A program made the translations under genes and the position numbers. From the NCBI RefSeq assembly GCF_020740535.1, contig NZ_CP082362.1, positions 3,284,501-3,348,500 of the forward strand: 64,000 nt of DNA, in the 5' to 3' direction. The notes beneath the pieces were generated by a model. That model searched no databases and was not told the DNA's origin. It was given only the letters and a program-made list of their open reading frames with translations. Within the stretch, counting starts at the first letter, position 1. Every line of letters starts with the position of its first letter. Shown here in pieces: positions 34,034 to 42,832 of the stretch. Origin of the DNA: Streptomyces profundus. Lineage in GTDB: Bacteria; Actinomycetota; Actinomycetes; Streptomycetales; Streptomycetaceae.

Positions 34034-34702
34034 ATGCGCACACGCACCCTGCGAAACGGCCTGCTCACGCTGGCGATCGCCGCCGCCCTGACGGCCTGTG
34101 GCTCGGACGGCGACTCAGCCGACAACAGCGAGGAGTCGTCAGCCGCCTCGATCTCCGGCGGGCCGGCCGAGGACGAGGGAACCGTCCTCGACACCCCGTT
34201 CGCCAAGCCCGAAGTGGTCCTCACCGACACCGAGGGCCAACCCTTCGACCTGGTCGAGGAGACGGCGGGCCATCCCACGCTGCTCTACTTCGGCTACACC
34301 AACTGCCCGGACATCTGCCCGCTGACCATGAGCAACATCGCGGTGGCCGCCTCCAGCAGCCTCACGCCCGAACAGCGCGAGGAGCTGCGGGTGGTGTTCG
34401 TCACCACCGACCCGGAGCGGGACACCCCCGAGTCGCTCGGCGCCTGGCTGAACGGCGTCGACCCCGAGTTCATCGGGCTGACCGGCGACTTCGAGCAGAT
34501 CGCGGAGGCCGCCAGAAGCGTCGGCGTCGCCATCGAGCCCTCCTACGAGGAGGAGAACGGCGACATCGTCTCGACCCACGGCACCCAGGTGCTGGCCTTC
34601 CTGCCCGAGGACGACATGGCGCACGTCATCTACACCGAGGGCGTCACCCTCCAGACCTTCGAACGGGACCTGCCGAGCCTGGCCGAGGGGGAGCTGCCAT
34701 GA
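34034..34702 (+). CDS. sco: Sco/SenC family copper chaperone lipoprotein
   Basis: Extracytoplasmic thioredoxin-fold protein that delivers copper to the Cu-A centre of cytochrome c oxidase. In Streptomyces it also affects copper-dependent development. Length is 222 residues. The lipobox ALTACGSD (Cys about 20) is followed by an acidic spacer, then the Sco domain with the copper-binding CPDIC motif (about 95-99) and the distal His in STHGTQV (about 180). It is coupled to the next gene by an ATGA overlap. Confidence 0.93.
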   Translation: MRTRTLRNGLLTLAIAAALTACGSDGDSADNSEESSAASISGGPAEDEGTVLDTPFAKPEVVLTDTEGQPFDLVEETAGHPTLLYFGYTNCPDICPLTMSNIAVAASSSLTPEQREELRVVFVTTDPERDTPESLGAWLNGVDPEFIGLTGDFEQIAEAARSVGVAIEPSYEEENGDIVSTHGTQVLAFLPEDDMAHVIYTEGVTLQTFERDLPSLAEGELP

Positions 34703-35169
34703 GGGGCGCGAAGCCGCTCGCCGCGCTGCTGCTCGCCGGGGCCCTCGCCACCGGCTGCGCCGACGACGACAGCGCGGACTCCGCCGCGACGGAGCCGGGC
34801 GTCGGGCCGCGGCTCACCGTCAGCGACGCCTATATCCCCGAGCCGGTCAACGCCGAGGTGGCGGGCGGGTTCCTCACCCTGCGCAACGAGGGTGACGCCG
34901 ACGACGAACTGGTCGGGGTCACCAGCGAGCTGACCGAGACGGTCGAGATCCACCAGACCGTGGACAACGCCATGCGGCAGGTGGAGGGCCTGCCCGTGCC
35001 GGCCGGCGGCACGCTGGCGCTGGAACGGGGCGGCGATCACCTGATGTTCCTCGATCTCCCGGAGGCGCTCACCGAGGGCGACACCGTCTCCATCGAACTG
35101 CGCTTCGCCACCTCGGCGCCGATCGCCGTCGAGGTCCCCGTCGAAGCCGCCACCCACACCGGGGAGTGA
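34699..35169 (+). CDS. PCu(A)C copper chaperone lipoprotein (ECuC-like)
   Basis: A 156-residue extracellular copper chaperone. The lipobox ATGCADD (Cys about 20) is followed by the DUF461 domain. The copper ligands H-x(n)-M-x(n)-HxM are visible as IHQ, NAM and DHLM (about 93-118). Its start overlaps the sco stop (ATGA), and the CopC-CopD gene follows 10 bp on. In S. lividans the matching protein passes Cu(I) to Sco. Confidence 0.92.
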   Translation: MRGAKPLAALLLAGALATGCADDDSADSAATEPGVGPRLTVSDAYIPEPVNAEVAGGFLTLRNEGDADDELVGVTSELTETVEIHQTVDNAMRQVEGLPVPAGGTLALERGGDHLMFLDLPEALTEGDTVSIELRFATSAPIAVEVPVEAATHTGE

Positions 35170-35179
35170 GCCCACCGCC

Positions 35180-37831
35180 ATGACCACCGCCATCGCCCGT
35201 CCGCTGGCCGCGTTTCTGCTGGTCGCGGGCACGCTCGCCGCGCTGCTGCTGGGCGCGGGCCCGGCCGCCGCGCACGCCACCCTGACCGGCAGCACGCCAG
35301 CGGACGGCGAGGTGGTGGCCATGGCCCCCACCGAGGTCGGCCTCACCTTCTCCGAACAGGTCTCGCTGTCGGACGACGACGGCATCCGGGTGCTCGACCC
35401 CGAGGGCGAACGGGTGGACACGGGGGGCCTCCTCCGACGCGACGGCGCCGGCGCCTACGCCGTCGCGCTCAAGGCCGAACTCGCCGACGGCACCTACACG
35501 GTGGCCTGGCAGGCCGTCTCCAACGACAGCCATCCGATCGCCGGCGCCTTCACGTTCTCCGTCGGCGCGCCGTCCGAGACCAGCGTCGCGCTCCCCCAGG
35601 GCAACCCGGGGGAGGGTCTGGTGGGACTGCTCTACGACATCTTCCGCTACGCCGCCTACACGGGCTTCCTGCTGCTGGTCGGCCCCGGCGCCTTCGCCCT
35701 GCTCTGCTGGCCGGGGGCCGCCGGATCGCGCGCCGTGCAACGGATCACGCTGACCGGCTGGCTGACGTTGGGCGTCGCCACGGCCGTGCTGTTGCTGCTG
35801 CGGATCCCCTACACCACGACCGGCGAACTGGCGGACGTGTTCGATCTGGACGGCCTCGCCGAGGTCGTCGACTCCCGGGCCGGCACGGCGCTGTTGACAC
35901 GGCTGGTGCTGATCTCGGCCGCCGCGCTGTTCGTGGCCCTGCTGCACGGCCGCTTCGCGCGGGCGCACGCGGACGGGGACGTCACCACGGCCAGGGACCT
36001 GCGGTTCGGCCTTGGCGTCGGCGGCGGGGCGCTGGCCGTGGGGCTGGCCGCCACCTGGGCGATGGCGGAGCACGCCGCCACCGGGCGCCAGACGGAGCTG
36101 GCCATTCCGGCGGACATCGTCCATCTGCTGGCGGTCGGCTGCTGGTTGGGCGGGCTGGTGACGCTGCTGGTGCTGCTGCGCGGCGACGTGCCGCCACCGG
36201 CACGGGCGGTGCGCCGCTTCTCGGCGCTCGCCCTCGGCAGCGTGACGGCTCTGGCGGTCACCGGGCTCTACCAGAGCTGGCGCCAGGTGGGCACCGCCTC
36301 GGCGCTCTTCGGGACGGACTACGGCCGGCTGCTGATCGCCAAGGTGGCACTGGTCGCGGTCCTGCTGGCCGTCGCCTGGACCTCCCGCCGCTGGACCGCC
36401 CTGACGGGCAGCTCCGCCGGCGAGACAGCGGCCCCCGACGGCGAGTTGGCCAACCGGTCTGCTGACGGGCCCGTGGCGAACGGCTCGGCCGCCGAGGGCG
36501 AGCCGGACGGGCCTGCGGCCGACGCCGAGACGGGCACCCACCAGGCGGCGGGCGAGGGCACGTTGAAGGGCCGTCCGGCAAGCAGGGCAACAGCCGACGG
36601 CGAGCTGACCGAAGGGCCTGCGGTCAGGCCGGCGAGCCACGGACAGCTGCCAAACGGGGCGGAGGCCGGCGACGGCGAGCCGGGAGGACCGTCGGCAGCC
36701 GGGCCGACCATGGGAACGACGGACCAGCTGTCGGCTGGAACACCCCTCGAACCCGCCGACGAGCCGGACGGTGGCGGCTCTGACGAATCAGCCGGTCGAC
36801 CGCCGAAGACGCCTGACCAGCTGGCGGCTGAAACACCCCTCGAACCCGCCGACAACCCCACCGACGAACCCGCCGACAAGCCGGGCGGTGGCGGCTCCGA
36901 CGAATCAGCCGGTCGACCGCCGAAGACGCCTAACCGGCTGGCGGCTGAAACACCCACCGAACCAACCGACGAGCCGGCCAACGGACCATCGGACGAACCG
37001 GTCGACAACCCCACCGACGAACCAACCGACAACCCCGCCGACGAGCCGGGCGATGGCGGCTCTGACCAATCAGCCGGTCGACCGCCGAAGACGCCTGACC
37101 AGCTGGCGGCTGAAACACCCACCGAACCCGCCGACGAGCCGGCCAACGGACCATCGGACGAACCGGTCGACAACCCCACCGACGAACCCGTCGGCCAAGC
37201 GGGCGGTGGCGTTTCTGGAGGGGCCGCCGGTCGGCCAGCGGGGGCGGCGGACGGCGGCGCCACAGCGGTCAGCGTCACGCGGGCGCGGCAGTTGGCGCGG
37301 CAGCGGGCCGCCGTGGATCGCGCGGCAAGCGCCCGGCGCAGGGACGCCGATCCGGCGCGGGCCGGCCTGCGGCGCTCGGTGCTGCTGGAGGCGGGCATCG
37401 CCGCCGTGCTGCTCGCGGTCACCACGGCGCTCACCGCCACCACGCCGGCGCGCACCGAGGCGGCCACGCCGGCCGGCGAGGAGGCCGTCGAGCCGGCACC
37501 GGTCCCGGTGCCCTACGACACCGGCGGCCCGGCCGGCTCCGGCACGGCGACGCTGGAGCTGACGCCCTCGGCCGTCGGCGACAACGTGCTGCACATCCTG
37601 CTCGCCGACCCCGAGGGCCGGGCGGCCGAGGCGGCCGAGGTCCGGGTCAGCCTCACCCTGCCGTCGGAGGGGTTGGGCCCGCTGCGCCACGAGCCGGCTC
37701 AGGTCACCGTCGGGCACTGGACCGCGACCGACGTGTCGCTGCCTCGTCCCGGAGAGTGGGAGCTGGCGCTGACCATCCGCACCTCCGAGATCGACCAGAC
37801 CACCGAGACCACCACCGTCACCATCCCCTGA
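35180..37831 (+). CDS. CopC-CopD fusion copper transport protein with expanded repetitive loop
   Basis: An 883-residue YcnJ-like copper importer. The signal peptide (about 1-31) leaves mature AHATLTGSTP with the CopC His. CopC domain about 32-135 with a second His in NDSHPIAG. CopD membrane domain about 150-405 with some eight helices and conserved His (AEHAATG, IVHLLAVG). Then an unusual Pro/Thr/Glu/Asp-rich insert, about 410-690, with three close copies of SAGRPPKTP-Q/R-LAAETP, then Arg-rich RARQLARQRAAVDRAASARRR, a final helix (about 737-757) and a beta-rich C-terminal domain. Arg on both sides of the insert places it in the cytoplasm. The family usually has a loop of tens of residues here. 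Confidence 0.88.
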   Translation: MTTAIARPLAAFLLVAGTLAALLLGAGPAAAHATLTGSTPADGEVVAMAPTEVGLTFSEQVSLSDDDGIRVLDPEGERVDTGGLLRRDGAGAYAVALKAELADGTYTVAWQAVSNDSHPIAGAFTFSVGAPSETSVALPQGNPGEGLVGLLYDIFRYAAYTGFLLLVGPGAFALLCWPGAAGSRAVQRITLTGWLTLGVATAVLLLLRIPYTTTGELADVFDLDGLAEVVDSRAGTALLTRLVLISAAALFVALLHGRFARAHADGDVTTARDLRFGLGVGGGALAVGLAATWAMAEHAATGRQTELAIPADIVHLLAVGCWLGGLVTLLVLLRGDVPPPARAVRRFSALALGSVTALAVTGLYQSWRQVGTASALFGTDYGRLLIAKVALVAVLLAVAWTSRRWTALTGSSAGETAAPDGELANRSADGPVANGSAAEGEPDGPAADAETGTHQAAGEGTLKGRPASRATADGELTEGPAVRPASHGQLPNGAEAGDGEPGGPSAAGPTMGTTDQLSAGTPLEPADEPDGGGSDESAGRPPKTPDQLAAETPLEPADNPTDEPADKPGGGGSDESAGRPPKTPNRLAAETPTEPTDEPANGPSDEPVDNPTDEPTDNPADEPGDGGSDQSAGRPPKTPDQLAAETPTEPADEPANGPSDEPVDNPTDEPVGQAGGGVSGGAAGRPAGAADGGATAVSVTRARQLARQRAAVDRAASARRRDADPARAGLRRSVLLEAGIAAVLLAVTTALTATTPARTEAATPAGEEAVEPAPVPVPYDTGGPAGSGTATLELTPSAVGDNVLHILLADPEGRAAEAAEVRVSLTLPSEGLGPLRHEPAQVTVGHWTATDVSLPRPGEWELALTIRTSEIDQTTETTTVTIP
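36710..37200 (+). repeat. In-frame tandem repeats inside the CopC-CopD gene
   Basis: The unit beginning AATCAGCCGGTCGACCGCC recurs at 36786, 36903 and 37068, spacings 117 and 165 bp, both multiples of three. A degenerate copy lies near 36711. Units encode SAGRPPKTP...LAAETP followed by variable EPADEP/DNPTDEP strings. Differences between copies are few, so duplication is fairly recent. Confidence 0.85.
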
Positions 37832-37858
37832 CCCGAGCGGAACAGAAACCGATCAGCC

Positions 37859-39088
37859 ATGAACCATCCTCATCCCTCCCGACGTCGGCTGTTGGGCACC
37901 GCCGGTGCCGCCGGAGCCGCCGGGCTCGTGGCCGGCACGGCCGGCGGGGCCATCGGCCATGCCGCCGCGACGGAGCCCAGCGGGCCGGCGCTGAGCACCG
38001 TGGGCAGCACCGCGGTGCCGTTCCACGGCGCCCGGCAGCCGGGCATCACCACGCGCGCGCAGTCCAGGGGACATCTGGTCGCCTTCGATCTGGCGCCGGA
38101 CGCCGGTCGCGGGGGCGCGGCCGGGCTGCTGCGGCGCTGGTCGGCACTGGCCGCCGAACTGATGGCGGGCGAGCTGCCGGACGCCTCGACCGGCGTGGCC
38201 GCCGACGCCGGCCCCTCCTCGTTGACCTGCACCTTCGGCTTCGGGCACAGCTTCTTCGACGCCACCGGGCTGGAGGCCCAGCGGCCGGCGGCGCTCGACC
38301 CGCTGCCCACGTTCTCGAACGACGAGCTGGATCCGGCGCGTTCGGACGGCGATCTGTGGGTGGGGATCGGCGCCGACGATCCGCTGGTCGCCTTCCACGC
38401 GCTGCGGCAGCTCCAGCGCGCCGCCGAGGGGACGGCGACGGTCCGCTGGCAGATGGCGGGCTTCAACCGCGGCCTGGGGGCGAGCGCGCGAGAGGTGACC
38501 ACGCGCAACCTCATGGGCCAGATCGACGGCACCAACAACCCGGACCCCGAGGACGCCGAGGCCGACCGGCATCTGTTCGTGCCCGACACGGGCGAGCCGG
38601 CGTGGATGGCGCGTGGCTCCTATGTGGTGGTGCGGCGCATCCGGATGCTGCTGGACGACTGGGAGACGCGGCCGGCCGACGAGCGGGAACGCGTGCTGGG
38701 CCGCCGTACCTCGGACGGCGCGCCGCTCACCGGCGGCGAGGAGGGAACGCCGGTCGACCTGGCGGCGACCGGCCCCGACGGCTCCCCCGTGATCGCGGCC
38801 AACGCGCATGTCCGGGTGAGCGCGCCGGAGACCAACGGTGGCGCCACCATGCTGCGCCGGCCGTTCTCCTATCACGACGGGACGCGCGAGGACGGCGCCC
38901 CGGACGCGGGGCTGTTGTTCGTCTGCTGGCAGGCCGACCCGGCGCGCTCGTTCGTCACGGTGCAGCGCAAGCTGGATCGGGGCGACGCGCTCGGCGCGTT
39001 CATCCGGCACGAGGCGAGCGGGCTCTTCGCGGTGCCGGGCGGCGCGGCCGAGGGGGAGTATGTGGGCCAGCACCTTCTCGAAGGGTGA
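37859..39088 (+). CDS. dtpA: Dyp-type heme peroxidase with Tat signal (DtpA-like)
   Basis: Secreted dye-decolorising peroxidase of 409 residues. The twin-arginine signal SRRRLLGTAGAAGAAGL (about 7-23) directs Tat export. The DyP signature GQIDGTNNP near 220-228 supplies the catalytic Asp, the proximal heme His is in NAHVRVSAP near 315-323, and a distal Arg follows in MLRRPFSY. It lies 28 bp after the CopC-CopD gene. In S. lividans the DyP enzyme DtpA lies with sco and ecuC and is needed for copper-dependent morphogenesis with GlxA; the same layout here supports that job. Confidence 0.92.
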   Translation: MNHPHPSRRRLLGTAGAAGAAGLVAGTAGGAIGHAAATEPSGPALSTVGSTAVPFHGARQPGITTRAQSRGHLVAFDLAPDAGRGGAAGLLRRWSALAAELMAGELPDASTGVAADAGPSSLTCTFGFGHSFFDATGLEAQRPAALDPLPTFSNDELDPARSDGDLWVGIGADDPLVAFHALRQLQRAAEGTATVRWQMAGFNRGLGASAREVTTRNLMGQIDGTNNPDPEDAEADRHLFVPDTGEPAWMARGSYVVVRRIRMLLDDWETRPADERERVLGRRTSDGAPLTGGEEGTPVDLAATGPDGSPVIAANAHVRVSAPETNGGATMLRRPFSYHDGTREDGAPDAGLLFVCWQADPARSFVTVQRKLDRGDALGAFIRHEASGLFAVPGGAAEGEYVGQHLLEG

Positions 39089-39132
39089 GAACGGGCGATC
39101 GCCGGCCCTCGGGTCGCATTAACGTGAACGCC

Positions 39133-40071
39133 ATGACATCTGCGAGCCGCTACACCTACCTCGGCCCCGAGGGCACGTTCACCGAAGCCGCCCTGCGCAC
39201 CCTGCCCGAGGCGGCGACCAGGTCGCTGGTGCCGATGATCTCGGTGCCCGCCGCCCTGGACGCGGTGCGCGGTGGCGAGGCCGCGGGTTCGCTGGTGCCG
39301 ATCGAGAACTCGGTGGAGGGCGGCGTCTCGGCGACGGTGGACGAGCTGGCCAACGGCCGGCCGCTGATGATCTACCGCGAGGTGCTGCTGCCCATCGCCT
39401 TCGCGCTGCTGGTCCGTCCCGGCACCTCGCTCGACGACGTGAAGACGGTCACCGGCCACCCGGTGGCCCAGCCGCAGGTGCGGAACTGGCTCGCGGGGCA
39501 GCTGCCGAACGCCGTCTGGGAGTCCGCGGCGTCCAACGCGGACGGGGCGCGGCTGGTGCGCGAGGAGCGCTACGACGCGGCGTTCGCCGGCGAGTTCGCC
39601 GCCGCGACGTACGGGTTGACCCCGCTGGTCACCGACATCCACGACGCGGACAACGCGACCACCCGTTTCGTCCTGGTCGGCCGGCCGGCCCGGCCCGCGG
39701 CGCCGACGGGTGCGGACAAGACGTCCGTGGTCCTCTGGCTGCGCGAGGACCATCCGGGCGCGCTGCTCGGCGTGCTCCAGGAGTTCGCGACCTGCGGGGT
39801 CAACTTGACCCGCATCGAGTCGCGTCCGACGGGCAAGGGCATCGGTCAGTACTGCTTCTCGGTTGACTGCGAGGGCCATATCGGGGACCGCAGGGTGGGT
39901 TCGGCGCTGATGGGGCTGCGGCGGCTCTGCTCGGATGTGCGCTATCTGGGGTCCTATCCCCGGGCGGACCAGGTGCGGCCGAGCACCTCGGTCGGCACCT
40001 CGGACGAGGACTTCCTGAACGCGGCCGACTGGCTGACCCGCTGCCTGGACGGGCGCCCGGGGCCTGTCTAG
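39133..40071 (+). CDS. pheA: Prephenate dehydratase
   Basis: Converts prephenate to phenylpyruvate in phenylalanine synthesis; 312 residues. The dehydratase domain (about 5-185) starts YLGPEGTFTEAAL and has the catalytic NATTRF motif near 174-179. The ACT regulatory domain (about 195-275) contains HPGALLGVL and IESRPTGKG for phenylalanine feedback. ATG 39133 is chosen; GTG 39124 in the same frame is possible. Its product is the substrate for an aromatic aminotransferase such as the hisC-like gene at 54099. Confidence 0.94.
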   Translation: MTSASRYTYLGPEGTFTEAALRTLPEAATRSLVPMISVPAALDAVRGGEAAGSLVPIENSVEGGVSATVDELANGRPLMIYREVLLPIAFALLVRPGTSLDDVKTVTGHPVAQPQVRNWLAGQLPNAVWESAASNADGARLVREERYDAAFAGEFAAATYGLTPLVTDIHDADNATTRFVLVGRPARPAAPTGADKTSVVLWLREDHPGALLGVLQEFATCGVNLTRIESRPTGKGIGQYCFSVDCEGHIGDRRVGSALMGLRRLCSDVRYLGSYPRADQVRPSTSVGTSDEDFLNAADWLTRCLDGRPGPV

Positions 40072-40122
40072 GCGTCGGGGGCCGCCGCGAGGGTGCCGCT
40101 GGCCTGTGGACTGTGCACCGGG

Positions 40123-40131
40123 TTATCCACA
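40123..40131 (+). promoter_or_regulatory. DnaA-box-like 9-mer TTATCCACA
   Basis: Exact match to the general bacterial DnaA box. A related minus-strand TTATACACA follows at 40148-40156. Confidence 0.6.
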
Positions 40132-40392
40132 GGCCACCCGCCGTGGCTGTGTATAAGTCGATACGAAGCCCCGCCCGAAGAATCGGGCATTAGCCACATA
40201 TGCGGATCTTGGTGGCTACTTCCCCCAACGGGTGATGGACCGAATTTCGTCACCCGAATCGCGCCGAATAACTCCTGAGGGCGAGTAAGTTTCCCACAGA
40301 TTCTCGTAGATTCCCCCGGAAGTGCGTATGCGCGACGTTTGCCTGGGGAATTCTCCGCCGCGCACCTACCGGGGTGGCCGGTCGTCCCCAGG

Positions 40393-40426
40393 TCATCCAC
40401 AGGCGGGCCGGTCAGCCTGTGGATAA
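40393..40426. promoter_or_regulatory. Pair of DnaA-box-like 9-mers before serS
   Basis: TCATCCACA on the plus strand (40393-40401) and perfect TTATCCACA on the minus strand (40418-40426), 16 bp apart and facing each other, about 180-210 bp before serS. Confidence 0.6.
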
Positions 40427-40605
40427 CTTGATCGGTTTCCGTGGATGACCGGCGGAACAGCGCCGGCGACCGGCCGTCCGATGCCGGTTCGGCATTCTCG
40501 ACTTTCTCCGCAAACCGGGCTAAATGGCCCGCCCACTCCGTGCGGCCGGCGCCGCCGCCTTTTTTCGTTTCCACGGCGGGGGGACCGTCCCGGTAGCCTG
40601 TCTGC

Positions 40606-41883
40606 GTGATTGACCTTCGACTGCTCCGAGAGAACCCCGACCTCCTGCGCGCCTCCCAGCGCTCCCGTGGCGAAGACGTCGGCCTGGTGGACAGTCTGCT
40701 GTCCGCCGACGAGCGGCGAAGGTCCTCCGGCACCCGGTTCGACGAGCTGCGCGCCGAGCAGAAGCGGCTGGGCAAGCTTATCCCCCGCGCACAGGGCGAG
40801 GAGAAGGCCGAACTGCTCGCGCGCACCGGCGAGTTGTCCCAGGCGGTCAAGGCGGCCGACGCCGAGCGGGACGCGGCGAACGCCGAGGCGGGCGAGCTGC
40901 TGCTCCAGCTCTCCAACGTCGTGCACCCGGCCGTCCCGGTGGGCGGCGAGGACGACTTCACGGTCCGCGAGACCCACGGCGAGATCAGGGACTTCGAGGC
41001 CGAGGGCTTCACCCCCAGGGACCACCTGGAGCTGGGGCAGGCGCTGGGCGCCATCGACACCGAGCGGGCCGCCAAGGTCTCCGGCGCGCGCTTCGCCTAT
41101 CTGACCGGCGTGGGCGCGCTGTTGGAGCTGGCCCTGGTGAACGCGGCCGTCGCGCAGGCCACGGCGGCGGGGCTCGTCCCCATGGTGACGCCGGCGCTGG
41201 TCCGGCCCCGCGCCATGGAGGGCACCGGCTTCCTCGGCCAGGCCGCCGACGGCGTCTACCACCTCGCCGATGACGACTACTACCTGGTCGGCACGTCCGA
41301 GGTCCCGCTGGCCGCCTACCACCTGGACGAGATCATCGAGGCGGACCAGCTGCCGCTGCGCTACGCCGGCATCTCGCCCTGCTTCCGGCGCGAGGCCGGC
41401 TCGTACGGCAAGGACACCCGGGGCATCTTCCGGGTCCACCAGTTCACCAAGGTCGAGATGTTCTCCTTCGTCGCCCCCGAGGAGGCGGAGGCCGAGCTGG
41501 AGCGGCTGCTGGGCTGGGAGAAGCAGTGGCTGACCTCCCTGGAGCTGCCGTTCCGGGTGATCGACGTGGCCAGTGGCGATCTCGGCGCCTCCGCCAGCCG
41601 CAAGTACGACTGCGAGGCGTGGCTGCCCACCCAGGGCCGCTACCGCGAGCTGACCTCCACCTCCAACTGCACGGAGTTCCAGGCGCGACGGCTCCAGGTG
41701 CGGATGCGCGAGAACGGCAGGACCCGCCCGCTGGCCACCCTCAACGGCACGCTGTGCGCGGTGTCCAGGACCATCGTGGCCCTGCTGGAGAACCACCAGC
41801 TGGCGGACGGTTCGGTGCGGGTGCCGGCGGCGCTGCGGCCGTTCCTCGGCGGTCGCGAGGTGCTTGAGCCGGTCGCGGCATGA
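40606..41883 (+). CDS. serS: Seryl-tRNA synthetase
   Basis: Class II synthetase charging tRNA-Ser, 425 residues. The N-terminal coiled-coil arm (about 30-105) binds the long variable arm of tRNA-Ser. The catalytic core has [10 protein letters not shown], motif 2 [21 protein letters not shown] near 264-284, and motif 3 [18 protein letters not shown] near 382-399. GTG 40606. Its stop overlaps the start of the HAD phosphatase gene (ATGA). Two of the tRNA-Ser genes it serves lie in this window. Confidence 0.97.
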   Translation: MIDLRLLRENPDLLRASQRSRGEDVGLVDSLLSADERRRSSGTRFDELRAEQKRLGKLIPRAQGEEKAELLARTGELSQAVKAADAERDAANAEAGELLLQLSNVVHPAVPVGGEDDFTVRETHGEIRDFEAEGFTPRDHLELGQALGAIDTERAAKVSGARFAYLTGVGALLELALVNAAVAQATAAGLVPMVTPALVRPRAMEGTGFLGQAADGVYHLADDDYYLVGTSEVPLAAYHLDEIIEADQLPLRYAGISPCFRREAGSYGKDTRGIFRVHQFTKVEMFSFVAPEEAEAELERLLGWEKQWLTSLELPFRVIDVASGDLGASASRKYDCEAWLPTQGRYRELTSTSNCTEFQARRLQVRMRENGRTRPLATLNGTLCAVSRTIVALLENHQLADGSVRVPAALRPFLGGREVLEPVAA

Positions 41884-42731
41884 CACAGCCCGAGGCGGCG
41901 GGCGTCTTTCCCTACCGTCTGATAGCCACCGATCTCGACGGCACGCTGCTGCGCCGCGACAAGACCGTCTCGCCACGCACCAGGGACGCCCTGCGCACCG
42001 CGCAGGCGGCCGGCGCCCACCATGTGGTGGCGACCGGCCGCAGCGTCGCCTGGACGAGGGACATCCTGACGGATCTCGGCTACCGGGGGCTGGCCGTCTG
42101 CGGCCAGGGCGCCCAGCTCTACCACGCGGGCGAGCAGCGGCTGCTGACCTCGGTCACCCTCGACCGCGCCCTGGCACAGACGGTGGTGGCCAAGCTGGAG
42201 GCGGCCCTCGGCCCGCTCGGCGTCGCGGCCAACCGGGACGGCATGACCGGCGACGTGGTGCTGGACGAACGCTTCCACGACAAGCCGGGCCGCGGCTTCC
42301 GCGAGGACCCCGACGGCGCCCCCTGGCAGGTCGACGACCGCGCCGTCCTCTTCGCCGAGCCCCTCATCAAGCTGTACCTGCGCCATCCCACGCTGGGCGA
42401 CGACGCGTTGGCGGCGGCGGCGCTGGCGGAGGTCGGCGACCTGGTGAGCCTGACGGTCTCCGGCGAGGACCTGGTCGAGGTGCTGCCCCACGGGCTCACC
42501 AAGGCCAGGGGGCTCTCCCTCGCCGCCCGACGCCTTGGCACCCGCGCCGCCGAGACCATCGCCTTCGGCGACATGCCCAACGACGTCGCCATGCTGAACT
42601 GGGCCGCGCACGGCGTGGCCATGGCCAACGCGCACCCTGCCGTCAAGGAGATCGCCGACGAGGTGACCGCGGGCAACGACGCCGAAGGCGTCGCCCTCGT
42701 CCTGGAACGCCTCCTCCGCCCCACACCGTAG
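41880..42731 (+). CDS. HAD family (Cof-type) hydrolase
   Basis: A 283-residue phosphatase of the Cof subfamily, coupled to serS by ATGA. Motif I is [10 protein letters not shown] near 16-25, motif II VATGRS near 49-54, the motif III Lys is in the region [17 protein letters not shown], and motif [14 protein letters not shown] near 222-233. Substrates of this group are sugar phosphates or cofactor phosphates such as FMN; specificity cannot be read. A paralogue lies at 49747. Confidence 0.9.
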   Translation: MTQPEAAGVFPYRLIATDLDGTLLRRDKTVSPRTRDALRTAQAAGAHHVVATGRSVAWTRDILTDLGYRGLAVCGQGAQLYHAGEQRLLTSVTLDRALAQTVVAKLEAALGPLGVAANRDGMTGDVVLDERFHDKPGRGFREDPDGAPWQVDDRAVLFAEPLIKLYLRHPTLGDDALAAAALAEVGDLVSLTVSGEDLVEVLPHGLTKARGLSLAARRLGTRAAETIAFGDMPNDVAMLNWAAHGVAMANAHPAVKEIADEVTAGNDAEGVALVLERLLRPTP

Positions 42732-42739
42732 CCCCGGCG

Positions 42740-42766
42740 CCCCGGCCGGGCCAGCGCCGGCCGGGG
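42740..42766. terminator. Terminator after serS-HAD operon
   Basis: A perfect 10-bp stem (42740-42749 with 42757-42766) and 7-base loop, starting 9 bp after the stop. Confidence 0.75.
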
Positions 42767-42832
42767 AACCGGCAGGTGACACGCGCCGTCGAACGCGCAG
42801 TAGCGGAGCCGTGTTCACCCCTGGGGGGGCTT

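Larger units (their letters stand above)
40072..40605. other. pheA-serS intergenic region with DnaA-box-like sites
   Basis: 534 bp with no gene. It contains two perfect TTATCCACA 9-mers, TTATCCACA at 40123-40131 and its complement at 40418-40426. Near matches are TTATACACA (40148-40156, minus) and TCATCCACA (40393-40401). It is AT-richer than the surrounding sequence around 40140-40350. It also carries the serS promoter and perhaps a serS leader. Confidence 0.6.
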
